DNA of 64,000 nucleotides from Zygnema cylindricum (Eukaryota > Streptophyta > Zygnematophyceae > Zygnematales > Zygnemataceae): assembly GCA_037447655.1 (NCBI GenBank), contig JBBHKE010001684.1:305290-369289 (forward strand), read 5' to 3'. This document shows positions 9,969 to 20,706 of the stretch, piece by piece (the first letter of the stretch is position 1; the number at the start of each line of letters is the position of its first letter). Under the pieces are notes generated by a model. That model was not told where the DNA came from. It did no database searches and saw only the letters and a program-made list of their open reading frames with translations. The position numbers were made by a program, and so were the translations under genes.

Positions 9969-11215
9969 TGAAATTCTATTGGCTCCATTGCCCACAGAAT
10001 TCGCAGATCCAAAAGAAGCTAATCTAGATAGTGCCGACTCCAAGTTGATATAAACCCAAATAAATGATCCCTTGACAATAAGAACCCCAATATACCTTCA
10101 CCCCTGTGAAGATAAGACCTTTTGTGTGCTCAGTTCCACCACAAAATGCAAAGCTTCAATATGTGTTTTGGACAATATCCCCAACTTTGACTTTCCCACT
10201 GAATAAGTGCCACCCTGGCACGCAAAGGCTCTAACGACAACACCCTTGTGTAGCTTGGACTCCCCTGAGTCCGCAGCAAAAATAATCATTGAATTTGCTC
10301 ACCCGAGCATTAAGTTATGGCTGGTCAAAGATGACCTTTATAGTTACAAGCTCTTTTAGAGAGAGAGGTCCCTAAATATTACTAAGTCTCGGTCTGCCTA
10401 CTCACGATTACCTACTACTAAACCCTAGTCCAATAAGAACACTATATAGTACAAGAAGGTACAATGGGCGATGTACTTATTGTACGACCATTGTACGACA
10501 AGGTCTACAAGGTGACACCTGTCAAATCGGAAGCCATGGTTCCTCCTCCCATCTTCTCCGGTATCAAATAATGTGGCGCCACGTGTCACCGCGTGACGCT
10601 ATCTCCGTACGCCGCCAAAAAGCTCACTTCGCGTGGCGGCTATAATGGCGACCGTCCGATCAAAACATATTTTACACGGTTCAGATTCGCGTACATGCAG
10701 AAATTGCTCCTTTTGGTTAGTCTGCTGTTAATTAGCTGTTGCGTTAATGTTTATGTATTTATGAAACCCGTCACGTGTATCATTTCGATAACACCTTATT
10801 GGTTAAGGCTTACCTCTACAAATATAACCACAGACCATGGTTCAAATCTGGTCTAGGGTAGTTTTTGGTTATTTGTTAGTTTGTTAAAACTCTTTTCTTG
10901 TAAACTTATAAATACCTATTGTACCTTACATATGTCATCGTTTATCTAAGCTATAGGCTAAAGCTAATGTCTACTATAGGTTATAGGTACCATGCTCCTG
11001 GAACCGTCACAACCATTTTGGTACAAACCACGAATTAGCCTATCCTCTTTAGACAACCATGGCTCTAGCTCTCTCGGCTCTAGCTCTCTCTCTGGTCTTC
11101 AGTGACTACAACAAGTATGGGGACCGGAGAGAGTTGAGCGAGAAGCAGGTTGCCTTTGCTGAATTACTCTATTTATTTTTCCAATAGAGACCTAGAAAAT
11201 ACATAAATTTCAACA
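9969..11215 (-). repeat. Element C 3' LTR
   Basis: About 1247 bp with the same ends as element A's LTRs (minus TGTTGAAATTTATG ... ATAGAATTTCA). Polypurine tract AAATAAGGGGAG lies immediately right of it (11216-11232). A short tandem duplication of CTCTCGGCTCTAGCT is visible near 11065-11090. Confidence 0.9.
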
Positions 11216-11244
11216 CTCCCCTTATTTTCTAGTCTACTTTCTTT

Positions 11245-11694
11245 TCAACTCCCACTAAAAATATATATACATTTTTTTTTTCTTCTTTTCTTTTTCCTCT
11301 TTCGTGTCTCCTCATTAAACTTTAAGTGAATGCTCTCGTATTTTAAAAGGTCCATTAGATGAGCTGAAATAAACATTCCATCTTGCTGATCACATATTTT
11401 ATTAAGCATACAATTTTCCATAAATCCAAGCAAAGATTTTATCCCACTCATCTCTTTCCCATCCACACAGAATCCGATTTCCCTCTTGCTATTCAAAAAA
11501 CCAGCCCCATCCCCAATCTGCGACACACACCCAGATGCTAACCCTTTTACATGCACACCACCATAAATGCCATCACTCCCATTAGTGATGTCAAAACCAT
11601 TACCCCCTAAATTTATCGTTATATCAAGAGTCCCCACTAAGTTCCTCAAAAAATCGACATCTTCCGAGCTCATATTTTTATCCATGATACTCAC
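11245..11694 (-). CDS. Element C: intact unknown downstream ORF
   Basis: 149 codons with no recognised domain. The start is ambiguous: MSIMDKNMSSEDVDF aligns with the end of element A's gag (VSIMDK), so this frame probably once continued from gag. Conserved blocks shared with element A are NLVGTLDITINLGGNGFD, HVKGLASGC, CVDGKEMSGIKSLLGFMEN and DGMFISAHLMDLLKYES. The tail is a Lys/Arg-rich tract. Conservation between two separately inserted copies suggests the protein was under selection in the master element. The function is unknown. Confidence 0.6.
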   Translation of the reverse strand: MSIMDKNMSSEDVDFLRNLVGTLDITINLGGNGFDITNGSDGIYGGVHVKGLASGCVSQIGDGAGFLNSKREIGFCVDGKEMSGIKSLLGFMENCMLNKICDQQDGMFISAHLMDLLKYESIHLKFNEETRKRKKKRRKKKCIYIFSGS

Positions 11695-12871
11695 CCCATT
11701 TCTGAACTTTCCTCACTCTTCCCATGGAATTCTTTCCACTATCACTTTCTATAATGATTCCCAAAGAGTATTTCTCCTCCCCTAAGCTTTTCATTAAATA
11801 TTTCTTTTCTCCACTATCATTTAAAACCCCCTCTAGTTTTACTTCTCCCCTTTCCTCCAAATCCGTTGAAGTCTCCTTTTCCAACCAGTTTTCTGTTTCC
11901 CAAATATTTATAGAATTATCCTTATTATTTTTATTTTTCCCTTTTTCATTTATGTATCCTAGATCTGACTTTCTCATTTCTAACTCATACTTTCTACACT
12001 CCTTGACATCCTCATCATTTCTAACTCCCTCAAGTACCTCCCTTCCCTTTACTTCCCTTATACCTCCAAAAGCACATCGTTGCTTTCGTGTAATTTCCGC
12101 GTACTTCTCTCTCTTCTCCATTCTACCAATGTGAAGAAGCTCCAATATTTCTTCATCCTCTTTCTCCTCTTCCCCTTCTTCCTCCTCTTTCACATTCCAA
12201 CTTCTAAGTTCTTCCAAACAAGGACACTCCTCTATATAGTGACCCGGTTCTCTACAAAAGAAGCAAACACCCTTTTTCAAAGCTCCCTTTTTTTTTCCTC
12301 TCCCTCTCTTTCCACCAAAGTTCTGATAAGGTTTACCTTCGTCTTTCTTCCCCTCATCACGCTTCCGCTCGTCACCGCCGTTCCTCTCATCACGCTTCCG
12401 CCAATCACCACCAGCTGTAAATACAGTTACCTTCTCACTTCCCATACGAACCTCCAAAGTGCTTTCCCTCACAAGAATTATCCCCATGGTGAAGCTCCAA
12501 GTCCATGAGGAGCCATCCATTGCCTGCATCCGATAAATGATGTTTTCGTACTCATCTGGGAGTTTCATGAGTAGTGTATTGATCAATCTCTCCTCAAATT
12601 CTACATACCCCGCACTAGCAAGCTCAACATATAACGCAGCAATATCATTGCAAAACTCTATCTTGTTACCGCCTTTATAAACATAGGCCTCTATTTTCTG
12701 TTTTACTAACTGCTGCCTCTGAATAGTCTCACTCTTATAAATCAGCCTTAGTGTTTCCCATATTTCCGAAGACTTAGTAAGACTTAAAAGAGTGATAGCT
12801 ATGGACTTAGACACATATCTAAGTATAAGATGTTTTGCTATTGTTTTTATACTCCCAAATTTTACTATCAT
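11678..12871 (-). pseudogene. Element C gag, main fragment
   Basis: About 397 open codons: UBN2 gag core (LILRYVSKSIAITLLSL, LLMKLPDEYENIIYRMQAM), a basic region, one CCHC knuckle (CFFCREPGHYIEEC), KQRCAFGG, then the same unrecognised Lys/Glu-rich extension as in element A. The N-terminal part lies in another frame (12948-13209), separated by a short deletion around 12880-12950. The C-terminal end is shifted near 11700 relative to the downstream ORF. Defective as it stands. Confidence 0.82.
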
Positions 12872-12947
12872 ATTCTTCAGTTTTACTTATAACCCCCCTA
12901 AATGAAGATGTGGCAGAGAGCATAGCTCCCCTCACCATAAGTGTCCT

Positions 12948-13209
12948 TTAATCCTTCTCCCCTATTTCCCCATCCACTGAAAAGTTTTTCCCTTCACCTT
13001 TTGATTCATCTGAACTCCGTTTGATATTCTGGGCAGCCTCAGATGATTCTCCATAGTAACCTCCTCCAAAGCCAGGTGGCGGACATCTCACTTGTCCCGA
13101 AACAATTCCCCATAAGTGCTTCTCAAAAAGTAATCCCTCCATTGTGAACTCCCAATAAGTGAAGTCTGTTCCATCGAACATAGGCACCCTAGATGGTGGG
13201 CCCATAACA
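12948..13209 (-). pseudogene. Element C gag, N-terminal fragment
   Basis: Encodes MGPPSRVPMFDGTDFTYWEF and KHLWGIVSGQVRCPPPGFGG, matching the gag N-terminus of element A, then runs out of frame. The start lies in the primer-binding site (plus 13195-13208, minus GTTATGGGCCCACC). Confidence 0.8.
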
Positions 13210-13975
13210 TGAAGTTTTGTGGTCTCCATTGACCCACAGAATTCGCAGATCCAAAAGAAGCTAATCTAGATAGTGCCGACTCCAAGTTGATATAAACCAA
13301 AATAAATGATCCCTTGACAATAAGAACCCCAATATACCTTCACCCCTGTGAAGAGAAGACCTTCTGTGTGCTCAGTTCCACCACAAAATGCAAAGCTTCA
13401 ATATATGTTTTGGACAATATCCCCCACTCTGACTTTCCCACTGAATAAGTGCCACCCTGGTACGCAAAGACTCTGACCGACTACACCCTTGTGTAGCTTG
13501 GACTGCCCTGAGTCCGCAGCAAAAATAATCACTGAATTTGCTCACGCGAGCATAAAGTTATGGCTGGTCAAAGATGACCTTTATAGTTACAAGCTCTCTA
13601 AGAGAGAGAGGTCCCTAAATATTACTAAGTCTCGGTCTGCCTACTCACGATTACCTACTACTAAACCCTAGTCCAATAAGAACACTATATAGTACAAGAA
13701 GGTACAATGGGCGATGTACTTATTGTACGACCATTGTACGACAAGGTCTACAAGGTGACACCTGTCAAATCGGAAGCCATGGTTCCTCCTCCCATCTTCT
13801 CCGGTATCAAATAATGTGGCGCCACGTGTCACCGCGTGACGCTATCTCCGTACGCTGCCAAAAAACTCACTTCGCGTGGCGGCTATAATGGCGACCGTCC
13901 GATCAAAACATATTTTACACGGTCCAGATTCGCGTACATGCAGAAATTGGTCCTTTTGGTTAGTCTGCTGTTAAT
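13210..13975 (-). repeat. Element C 5' LTR, inner part
   Basis: The inner 766 bp of the 5' LTR, from the primer-binding site to the point where element D inserted. The sequence breaks off in the motif CTGTTAAT and resumes at 19853. Confidence 0.88.
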
Positions 13976-14856
13976 TGTTGTTCTGTGACTACTACACCAA
14001 CTGAAGATGAAGATGATGCAGAAGTAGTCATCACAGAATTCAGATAAGCAAGAAGCTCTCACAGATGCTCAGAAAAACACACACAACTTTGGAACACAGC
14101 CAAAGAGAAATTAGGCAACCAAATGGCCTACAAATCTGACACAATGCAGATAATACATAAAGGAACACAAGTGCAAATTTACACAGAAATATGCAAACAG
14201 ATCTGAGAAATATTCTCAGTCAAATATATCAAAAATGTCACAGCATAATTTTGATACAACAAGTTCCTAATTCTTAAATGGCTAAGTCCTATATTTATAC
14301 CTAAAAGATCTATTCTTCTAAGAGCTAGCAGCCACTCACTACTCTAACTAAGCAAAGAAGACATACCAGCCATGCATCAATAATATCTACTATCTGAAAG
14401 GAGGATACCTGAATATGTCAAGGTATGTCATACAGAAAGAATCTGAACTTAGACACTAATCAAACAAAACACGCTTCTGTACAAACTAGAGATAAGTAAC
14501 GTCACAGTACACTGTGTATAAACACGTGAGATAATTACAGACGTGGTCCCGGATGACCACCTTTCGTCGGCAGCAAATCTTCACCGTCCATTATTTCGAA
14601 GTTTCATCCAAGATGAAACTTTTATGTGACACCTCGGTCTTTGTGGTAAGTCTGAATAGTACGAACGGATCTTTGTATAGTTTCTCATTTACCAACGTGT
14701 GTCCTGAAGTGTGTCACACCGTGAACTCCCTCACTGTTCACTGTAACATTCATTCTGGTACATACTGAACCAGACTTTCACAAAATATTATAAGTACTGA
14801 GAAAACACTCCCCTCACCTATGAAGCTTAGTGAGGACTAAAGCTTTCAAAAACACA
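13976..14856 (-). repeat. Element D 3' LTR
   Basis: 881 bp. In minus orientation it starts TGTGTTTTTGAAAGC and ends CAGAACAACA. A polypurine tract (minus AAAGCTTTAGGGGAG, 14857-14871) abuts it. The short frame at 14553-14768 lies within the LTR and has a near-identical twin at 19543-19758; it is not a gene. Confidence 0.93.
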
Positions 14857-14879
14857 CTCCCCTAAAGCTTTAAACTCTA

Positions 14880-15329
14880 CTAACCACTTAGACCGCATCC
14901 CTCTCTACAAAATTTCAATTTTGGAGCAGGTAAGGGTTTTGTCATCATATCTGCCAACATTTTCTCATCAGGTAAGTAGCTGAGTTTCAGAATTCTGGCC
15001 ATTACCTTTTCCCTCACAAAGTGTAACTTAATGTTAATATGCTTGCTTTTGAAATGATGACTAGGATTAGAAGCAATAGCAATAGCAGCTTCATTGTCAC
15101 ACCATATGACCTGAGGACCAGACTGCATAAATTTCAGTTCTTGTAAAAGAGACTTTACCCAAAGAAGTTCCTTGACAGCTGAGCTGGCTGCCATGAATTC
15201 AGCTTCCATGGTTGACTAAGCAGTCACCTTTTGGAGCTTGCTTGTCCAGCAGCAAGTACCATTACCGATCTTCAGAATGAATCCAGTGGTAGAACATCGG
15301 CTTGGCATATCACCATAACTCGCATCGCT
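14880..15329 (-). pseudogene. Element D: RNase H C-terminal part
   Basis: Reading on from the stop at about 15328, the frame gives the DASYGD region, CSTTGFILKIGNGTCCW and then MEAEFMAASSAVKELLW, VIWCDNEAAIAIASNPSHH and MTKPLPAPKLKF, ending just before the polypurine tract. Only two in-frame TAG codons interrupt it: one near 15328 and one near 15217, where a Gln codon is expected before STMEAEF. Otherwise the domain is complete, with Asp, Glu and Asp active-site regions. Confidence 0.88.
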
Positions 15330-17831
15330 CTAGGTGCTAATTTTCACTTCATCTCCTCCAAGAGATAGTCGAAGATCTCGTGTACCTGCAAGATATCTCA
15401 GAACTCGTTTTGCTGCCTCCCAATCTGATTTCTTCGGATTTTGAAGACTTCGACTCAGAGCTCCAACAACCGCTGTAATATCCGGACGAGTGCAGTTCAT
15501 AAAGTAGATAAGACTCCCAACAATTTGTCTGTAGGGAATCGTGGACATGAAATCTGACTCCCCTGCTTCCATATCATCTTCCAGAGTCATTCCTCCATCT
15601 GTCTCCTTTCCTTCCACCTTTTGCCTGAACTCCATAGGAGTGGCACTCCCTTTTGCATCTGCCATACCAAATCTTTCAAGTACATTTCCAATGGCCTCTC
15701 TCTGAGTAAGGTAAATAACTCTCTGACTCCTATCTCTCTCTACTTGAATGCCTAGGATATACTTAGCTTCACCTAAGTCTTTCATTTCAAACCTGGCATT
15801 CAGAGCTGCTTTTATCTTGTTTATCTCATTCAATGATTTGCTGATTAGCAGCAGATCATCCACATACACTGCTACATAAATCACACCATCATTTCCGTCC
15901 ATGACATAAACAGAGTGGTCTGAGCTGATCCTTGTAAAGCCTAAGCTGGTAAGAAACTCATCCAACTTCAAATTCCACTGTCTCGGAGCCTGTTTCAATC
16001 CATACAATGATTTCAACAGTTTACAGACTAGATTTTCCTTTCCTTTTTCTACATAACCTTCAGGTTGTTTCATGTAAATTACTTCCTCTAAGTCTCCATG
16101 CAAGAAGGCAGTTTTAACATCCATTTGATGCAATTCCATATTCTCAATTGCAGCTAGAGACAACAAGACTCTGACAGTAGGAAACCTAACAACAGGAGAG
16201 AAGGTTTCCTCGTAGTCTATTCCTTCCTTTTGACTAAAACCCTTTGCAACCAGACGAGCTTTATACCTTTCAATGGTGTTGTCTGGGTTGAGCTTCACCT
16301 TGAAGACCCACTTGCAGCCAATGGCTTTTCGATCTGGTGGAAGCTCCACAAGCTCCCACGTTTGGGCTTCCATGATCGATCTCATCTCATCATTTGCAGC
16401 TGAGATCCAATGATCCTTTTCAGGAACAGAAAATGCCTCCTGAATGGTAAGAGGCTCCCCCGTGCTTGCAGAAAAAGCATATTGAACTTGTTCTCCCCTT
16501 AAACGAGAACTCTGTCTTCTTCCCCCCGGAAAATTTGAGGCTGGAACTGTTGGATACCGAGCTCCACCTTGATGTCTTGGAGGAGGAGGATCAGCTCCTG
16601 TTTGTTGTTCAGTAGCTGGTGGAACTCCAGTATGTTGAACTCCAGTAGAAGAAGAAGTACAAGCTGCAGCAGACTGAAACGGAATCTGATCCAAGATGAC
16701 ATATTCTTGCAGTTTTTCTTTCTTTTCATTTTCATCCATACTAAATACATCTATGGACTCACTCTCATCCTTCACCTGAATATTTCTAGCAATCTGGATG
16801 GTATGTTTCTGAGGACAATAAATTCTATATCCTACAGATTCATCATCATATCCCATAAAGATTCCAGGCTTAGACTTTGGACTTAATTTCCAGTTTGGTA
16901 AATTATCTAGTACAAAGCACTTGCTACCAAAAACTCTGAAGTGACTGACATCTGGTTTTCTGCCAGTCCACACTTCATAAGGTGTCATTCCCTGAACAGA
17001 TCTAGTTTCTAATCTGTTCCTAATATATGCTGCAGTTTGGTAAGCTTCAGCCCAGAATTTAATATCTACTCCTTTATCAGCCATCATAGATTTAACACTC
17101 TCAGTTAGAGTTCTGTTTAGCCTTTCTGAAACTCCATTCTGCTCAGGAGTATAAGGCACAGTGAACTGGTGAGATATACCATTTTCTTTCAAATAAGCAG
17201 CAAACTCATTGGAAGTATATTCACCTCCATTATCAGATCTTAAAGAGAGAATCGATCTACCATGAAGTTTCTCCGCCCAGATCCGAAAGTGTTTGAAGTG
17301 GGTGAAGACCTCCCTTTTCTCCTTCATAAAATAGATTCTACTGAATCTGGAGAAATCATCTGTGAATGTGACAAAGTATTTGCTGCCAGCAAGAGATGGT
17401 ACTTTGGAGGGTCCCCACACATCTGAATGAACAAGTTCTAAGATGTTAGTTGCTCTGAAATCTGCAGCTTGGGGTAAGGGAAGTTTATGAAGCTTGCCCA
17501 AAGCACAACCATCACAAATACTTGACTGTTGCTGACCAAGCTTAACTCCTTCTACCATATCATTTGTGACCATCTTTTCCAATCTGTCATAATGAACATG
17601 ACCCAACCTCTTATGCCATAAAACATTATCAGATGAGACACTGGAGTAGGCAAAAGAAGATGTATTCACCAGGTCCATCCGGTACAAATTATTTGGGCCT
17701 CTAGTTCCCATTACAGCTATCTTTCCCTCTTTGCTGACTATTTTCTTTCCTTGTTTCTGAAGTATTTCAAAACCTCTACTTTCTGCAACTGAGGTAGAAA
17801 ACAAGTTCTTTTTGAACTGAGGAACATACAA
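15330..17831 (-). CDS. Element D: integrase, reverse transcriptase and RNase H connection
   Basis: 833 uninterrupted codons. In order: GAG-pre-integrase (YVPQFKKNLFSTSV; H..H in LWHKRLGHVHYDRL; CDGCALGK), integrase core with the Asp, Asp and Glu regions (HSDVWGPSK, RSDNGGEYTS, NGVSERLNRTL), the WTGRKPDVSHFRVFGSKC motif, a linker, then reverse transcriptase (KWVFKVKLNPDNTIERYKA, EGIDYEETFSPVV, QMDVKTAFLHGDL, SLYGLKQAPRQW, VAVYVDDLLLISKS) and the start of RNase H (MNCTRPDITAVVGALSR). It ends at a premature TAG. This is the enzymatic core that could serve gag-only relatives in trans. Confidence 0.95.
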   Translation of the reverse strand: MYVPQFKKNLFSTSVAESRGFEILQKQGKKIVSKEGKIAVMGTRGPNNLYRMDLVNTSSFAYSSVSSDNVLWHKRLGHVHYDRLEKMVTNDMVEGVKLGQQQSSICDGCALGKLHKLPLPQAADFRATNILELVHSDVWGPSKVPSLAGSKYFVTFTDDFSRFSRIYFMKEKREVFTHFKHFRIWAEKLHGRSILSLRSDNGGEYTSNEFAAYLKENGISHQFTVPYTPEQNGVSERLNRTLTESVKSMMADKGVDIKFWAEAYQTAAYIRNRLETRSVQGMTPYEVWTGRKPDVSHFRVFGSKCFVLDNLPNWKLSPKSKPGIFMGYDDESVGYRIYCPQKHTIQIARNIQVKDESESIDVFSMDENEKKEKLQEYVILDQIPFQSAAACTSSSTGVQHTGVPPATEQQTGADPPPPRHQGGARYPTVPASNFPGGRRQSSRLRGEQVQYAFSASTGEPLTIQEAFSVPEKDHWISAANDEMRSIMEAQTWELVELPPDRKAIGCKWVFKVKLNPDNTIERYKARLVAKGFSQKEGIDYEETFSPVVRFPTVRVLLSLAAIENMELHQMDVKTAFLHGDLEEVIYMKQPEGYVEKGKENLVCKLLKSLYGLKQAPRQWNLKLDEFLTSLGFTRISSDHSVYVMDGNDGVIYVAVYVDDLLLISKSLNEINKIKAALNARFEMKDLGEAKYILGIQVERDRSQRVIYLTQREAIGNVLERFGMADAKGSATPMEFRQKVEGKETDGGMTLEDDMEAGESDFMSTIPYRQIVGSLIYFMNCTRPDITAVVGALSRSLQNPKKSDWEAAKRVLRYLAGTRDLRLSLGGDEVKIST

Positions 17832-18019
17832 TACATCATAGAGAGTTCATCTATCCCACACATAAGGATGACTGGTCCTTGAGCCTTTGCTTCAACTGTG
17901 GCACCACAAGCATAATATATCTTCCTTGTTGGAATATAGATCTGCCTTGTTGGAATAGGTTGCAGATATGTGAAGGAAGCTTTGTTCCAGCACATATGAG
18001 ATGAGCTTCCTGAGTCCAT
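17738..18019 (-). pseudogene. Element D: aspartic protease region
   Basis: Encodes the copia protease active site DSGSSSHM (codons around 18000-18016), then a region corresponding to the protease core. A one-base frameshift at about 17850 shifts the expected LYDVLYVPQF into the next frame, which is the start of the long pol frame. The upstream join to gag is also out of frame. Confidence 0.82.
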
Positions 18020-18299
18020 GATCCACCGTGGTCTTTGTCTCCTTCCATTTGTTTTGCAAGGGCAAAGAATTCTTTGTCATCAGTTTTTGGAAAACTGACG
18101 ACATCTGGCGCCTTCCCCTTGTCAACTGATTCCGATCCCGGTGTATCAGTTGACAATGCTTCGGTTTTAGAGGGAATAGTCTGTGGTGTGTGTGGTGTCT
18201 TTTGGGGCGTGTAGAGTCCTCTTGACCTCCATCCATTTCTGAACATACCTTTCTCCCAAGCTTTAAGAAACTTAGGACTGTGTTTGTACAGATGTTCTT

Positions 18300-19024
18300 G
18301 ATTATAACGGTAGACACATTTGTTATAAGGTTGAAAACCTTGGTACCGCTAAGATTTGTTTCCTTGATACTGTGCATTAAAAGCTACAGATGATTGATTA
18401 AAAGCTGCAACAGTGGATTCCTCCTCTAACACTAGTTTTATAGCTGTTGCTAAGTTCAAAGCTGACTTATCGAACTTTCTCAAATTTGCCGAGGCTCCTT
18501 TATATTCCTCATGAAGACCTCGCATAAGAATTATAGCCTGATGATAAGGGGAGAAGATCCCCCCTGAACATGCGTTTTTTGCCAACAAAAGCCTAAGACC
18601 ATTACAACATTCAACCATGCTACCTCCTGTATACCTAAAATCATAAATATTCCCAGCTGTGATAATTTCATGTTGGTCATTCATGTTGGTCATTAGCTTT
18701 CAAATAGATGGTTTTCAAGGAAGACCAGATTTCTGATGCCTTTTTCATTTTGATATGTGACATAAGTAGGTCTTCTGAGATCATTAACTTCAACAAATGC
18801 AGAGCTTGCTGATTTTTCCCATTATAGGATGCTTCAGGTTCAGCAAGGCTGCCATCAACTACATCAAACAATTTAACTTGAGTGAAATAAGACTCAACCA
18901 GATCAGACAAATAGATATATTTCCTTCCATCATAAAGTGGGATCCGTGAGGGTGGGCCCGTGACCTGTTGTTCTGTGACTACTACACCAACTGAAGATGA
19001 AGATGATGCTGGAGTAGTCATCAC
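18300..19024 (-). pseudogene. Element D: gag
   Basis: Two overlapping frames. 18677-19024 carries the N-terminus, with the conserved gag start read as VTGPPSRIPLYDGRKY, and 18349-18693 carries the UBN2 middle (YTGGSMVECCNGLRLLL, LRKFDKSALNLATAIKL). The expected zinc knuckle near 18300-18335 is degenerate: in the pattern CX2CX4HX4C the second Cys reads Arg and the last reads Ser. It is therefore probably non-functional. Confidence 0.8.
18951..18965 (-). promoter_or_regulatory. Element D primer-binding site (variant)
   Basis: The minus strand after the LTR reads GGTCACGGGCCCACC. It matches the half initiator tRNA-Met site of the other elements (GGTTATGGGCCCACC) at 13 of 15 bases; both differences are T to C. 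Either it decayed after insertion or a variant primer is used. Confidence 0.6.
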
Positions 19025-19847
19025 AGAATTCAGATAAGCAAGAAGCTCTCACAGATGCTCAGAAAAACACACACAACTTTGGAACACAGCCAAAGACAAA
19101 TTAGGCAACCAAATGGCCCACAAATCTGACACAATGCAGATAATACACAAAGGAACACAAGTGCAAATTTACACAGAAATATGCAAACAGATCTGAGAAA
19201 TATTCTCAGTCAAATATATCAAAAATGTCACAGCATAATTTTGATACAACAAGTTCCTAATTCTGAAATGGCTAAGTCCTATATTTATACCTAAAAGATC
19301 TATTCTTCTAAGAGCTAGCAACCACTCACTACTCTAACTAAGCAAAGAAGACATACCAGCCATGCATCAATAATATCTACTATCTGAAAGGAGGATACCT
19401 GAATATGTCAAGGTATGTCATACAGAAAGAATCTGAACTTAGACACTAATCAAACAAAACACGCTTCTGTACAAACTAGAGATAAGTAACGTCACAGTAC
19501 ACCGTGTATAAACACGTTAGATAATTACAGACGTGGTCTCGGATGACCACCTTTCGTCGGCAGCAAATCTTCACCGTCCATTATTTCGAAGTTTCATCCA
19601 AGATGAAACTTTTATGTGACACCTCGGTCTTTGTGGTAAGTTTGAATAGTACGAACGGATCTTTGTATAGTTTCTCATTTACCAACGTGTGTCTTGAAGT
19701 GTGTCACACCGTGAACTCCCTCACTGTTCACTGTAACATTAATTCTGGTACATACTGAACCAGACTTTCACAAAATATTATAAGTACTGAGAAAACACTC
19801 CCCTCACCTATGAAGCTTAGTGAGGACTAAAGCTTTCAAAAACAACA
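18966..19847 (-). repeat. Element D 5' LTR
   Basis: 882 bp, ends TGTTGTTTTTGAAAG and CAGAACAACA (minus). A clear TATA box (minus TATAAATAT, plus 19281-19289) marks the likely promoter; the same motif is at 14291-14299 in the 3' copy. Confidence 0.93.
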
Positions 19848-19852
19848 TTAAT

Positions 19853-20326
19853 TAGCTGTTGCGTTAATGTTTATGTATTTATGAAACCTGTCACGTGTAT
19901 CGTTTCGATAACGCCTTATTGGTTAAAGCTTACCTCTACAAATATAACCACAGACCATGGTTCAAATCTGGTCTAGGGCAGTTTTTGGTTTTTTGTTAGT
20001 TTGTTAGAACTCTCTTTTTGTACACCACCTTTCATATTCCATTGTTTATCTAAGCTATAGGCTAAAGCTAATGTCTATTATAGGTTGTAGGTACCATGAT
20101 CAAATCCTGGAACCGTCACAACCATTTTGGTACAAACTACGAATTATCATATCCTCTTTAGACAGCTATCCTCTTTAGACAGCCATGGCTCTAGCTCTCT
20201 CTCTAGTCTTCAGTGACTGCAACAAGTATGGGGACCGGAGAGAGTTGAGCGAGAAGCAGGTTGCCTTTGCTGACTTACTCTATTTATTTTTCTAATACAG
20301 ACCTAGAAAATACATAAATTTCAACA
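19853..20326 (-). repeat. Element C 5' LTR, outer part
   Basis: The remaining 474 bp of element C's 5' LTR beyond element D. It ends with the family terminus AAATTTCAACA (plus), followed by GTTAC. Confidence 0.88.
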
Positions 20327-20331
20327 GTTAC

Positions 20332-20694
20332 CTTGTTGTTAACATGTCTCTCTTACAATCTTTTGCTGTTTCTTTTTCCTCCCTCAAACTCTGTTGCCAG
20401 AATAGATGGCTCTTGTTGATTCTTCCGAACAATTTTGACTTCTCCCCTATCCCGTTATTCCCGCTATATTTACACCACGTCTTCGGTTTTGGTTGGAGTT
20501 GTTACTAGGGGTTCCACGGTTGAGTTATCTTCGATCTGATCTGTACTTGTAAGGTCATCATCTTCTCGGAAACCTGGATAGTTAGGAAGCTCAAAGTCAT
20601 CAGAAATTTCTAACTCAAATCTGATTATGAATGTCTTTGTATGCTTAAAAGGATCTATATATTTCCCTTCATCCATGACCACTAGATGCTTCAC
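20332..20694 (-). pseudogene. Element F: linker between integrase and reverse transcriptase
   Basis: An open frame of 74 codons (KHLVVMDEGKYIDPFKHTKT) with an acidic, low-complexity continuation (DFELPNYPGFREDDDLTSTD). It corresponds to the variable copia linker and continues into the RT start at 9968 once element C is removed. Confidence 0.72.
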
Positions 20695-20706
20695 TAGGAT
20701 TATATG

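Larger units (their letters stand above)
13976..19847 (-). mobile_element. Element D: nearly intact Ty1/copia retrotransposon
   Basis: 5872 bp, with 5' LTR 18966-19847, 3' LTR 13976-14856 and a perfect TTAAT target duplication (13971-13975, 19848-19852) inside C's 5' LTR. The interrupted LTR sequence is found whole in C's other LTR. Internal order on the minus strand is gag, protease, integrase, reverse transcriptase, RNase H, as in Ty1/copia. The LTRs differ by about a dozen bases by eye (about 98.5% identical), so it is the youngest insertion in the nest. A few stops and frameshifts disable it. Confidence 0.94.
9969..20326 (-). mobile_element. Element C: gag-only LTR retrotransposon split by element D
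   Basis: 3' LTR at 9969-11215, internal region 11216-13209, 5' LTR at 13210-13975 plus 19853-20326. Flanking 5-mers are GTAAC (9964-9968) and GTTAC (20327-20331), a target duplication with one change. Without element D it is about 4.5 kb and has the same layout as element A: gag plus unknown extension, no pol genes. It inserted into F just upstream of reverse transcriptase. Confidence 0.88.

Noticed and set aside
14553-14768. 71-codon frame repeated at 19543-19758
   Set aside because: Lies in the LTRs of element D; no similarity to a known protein and not preserved in other families.
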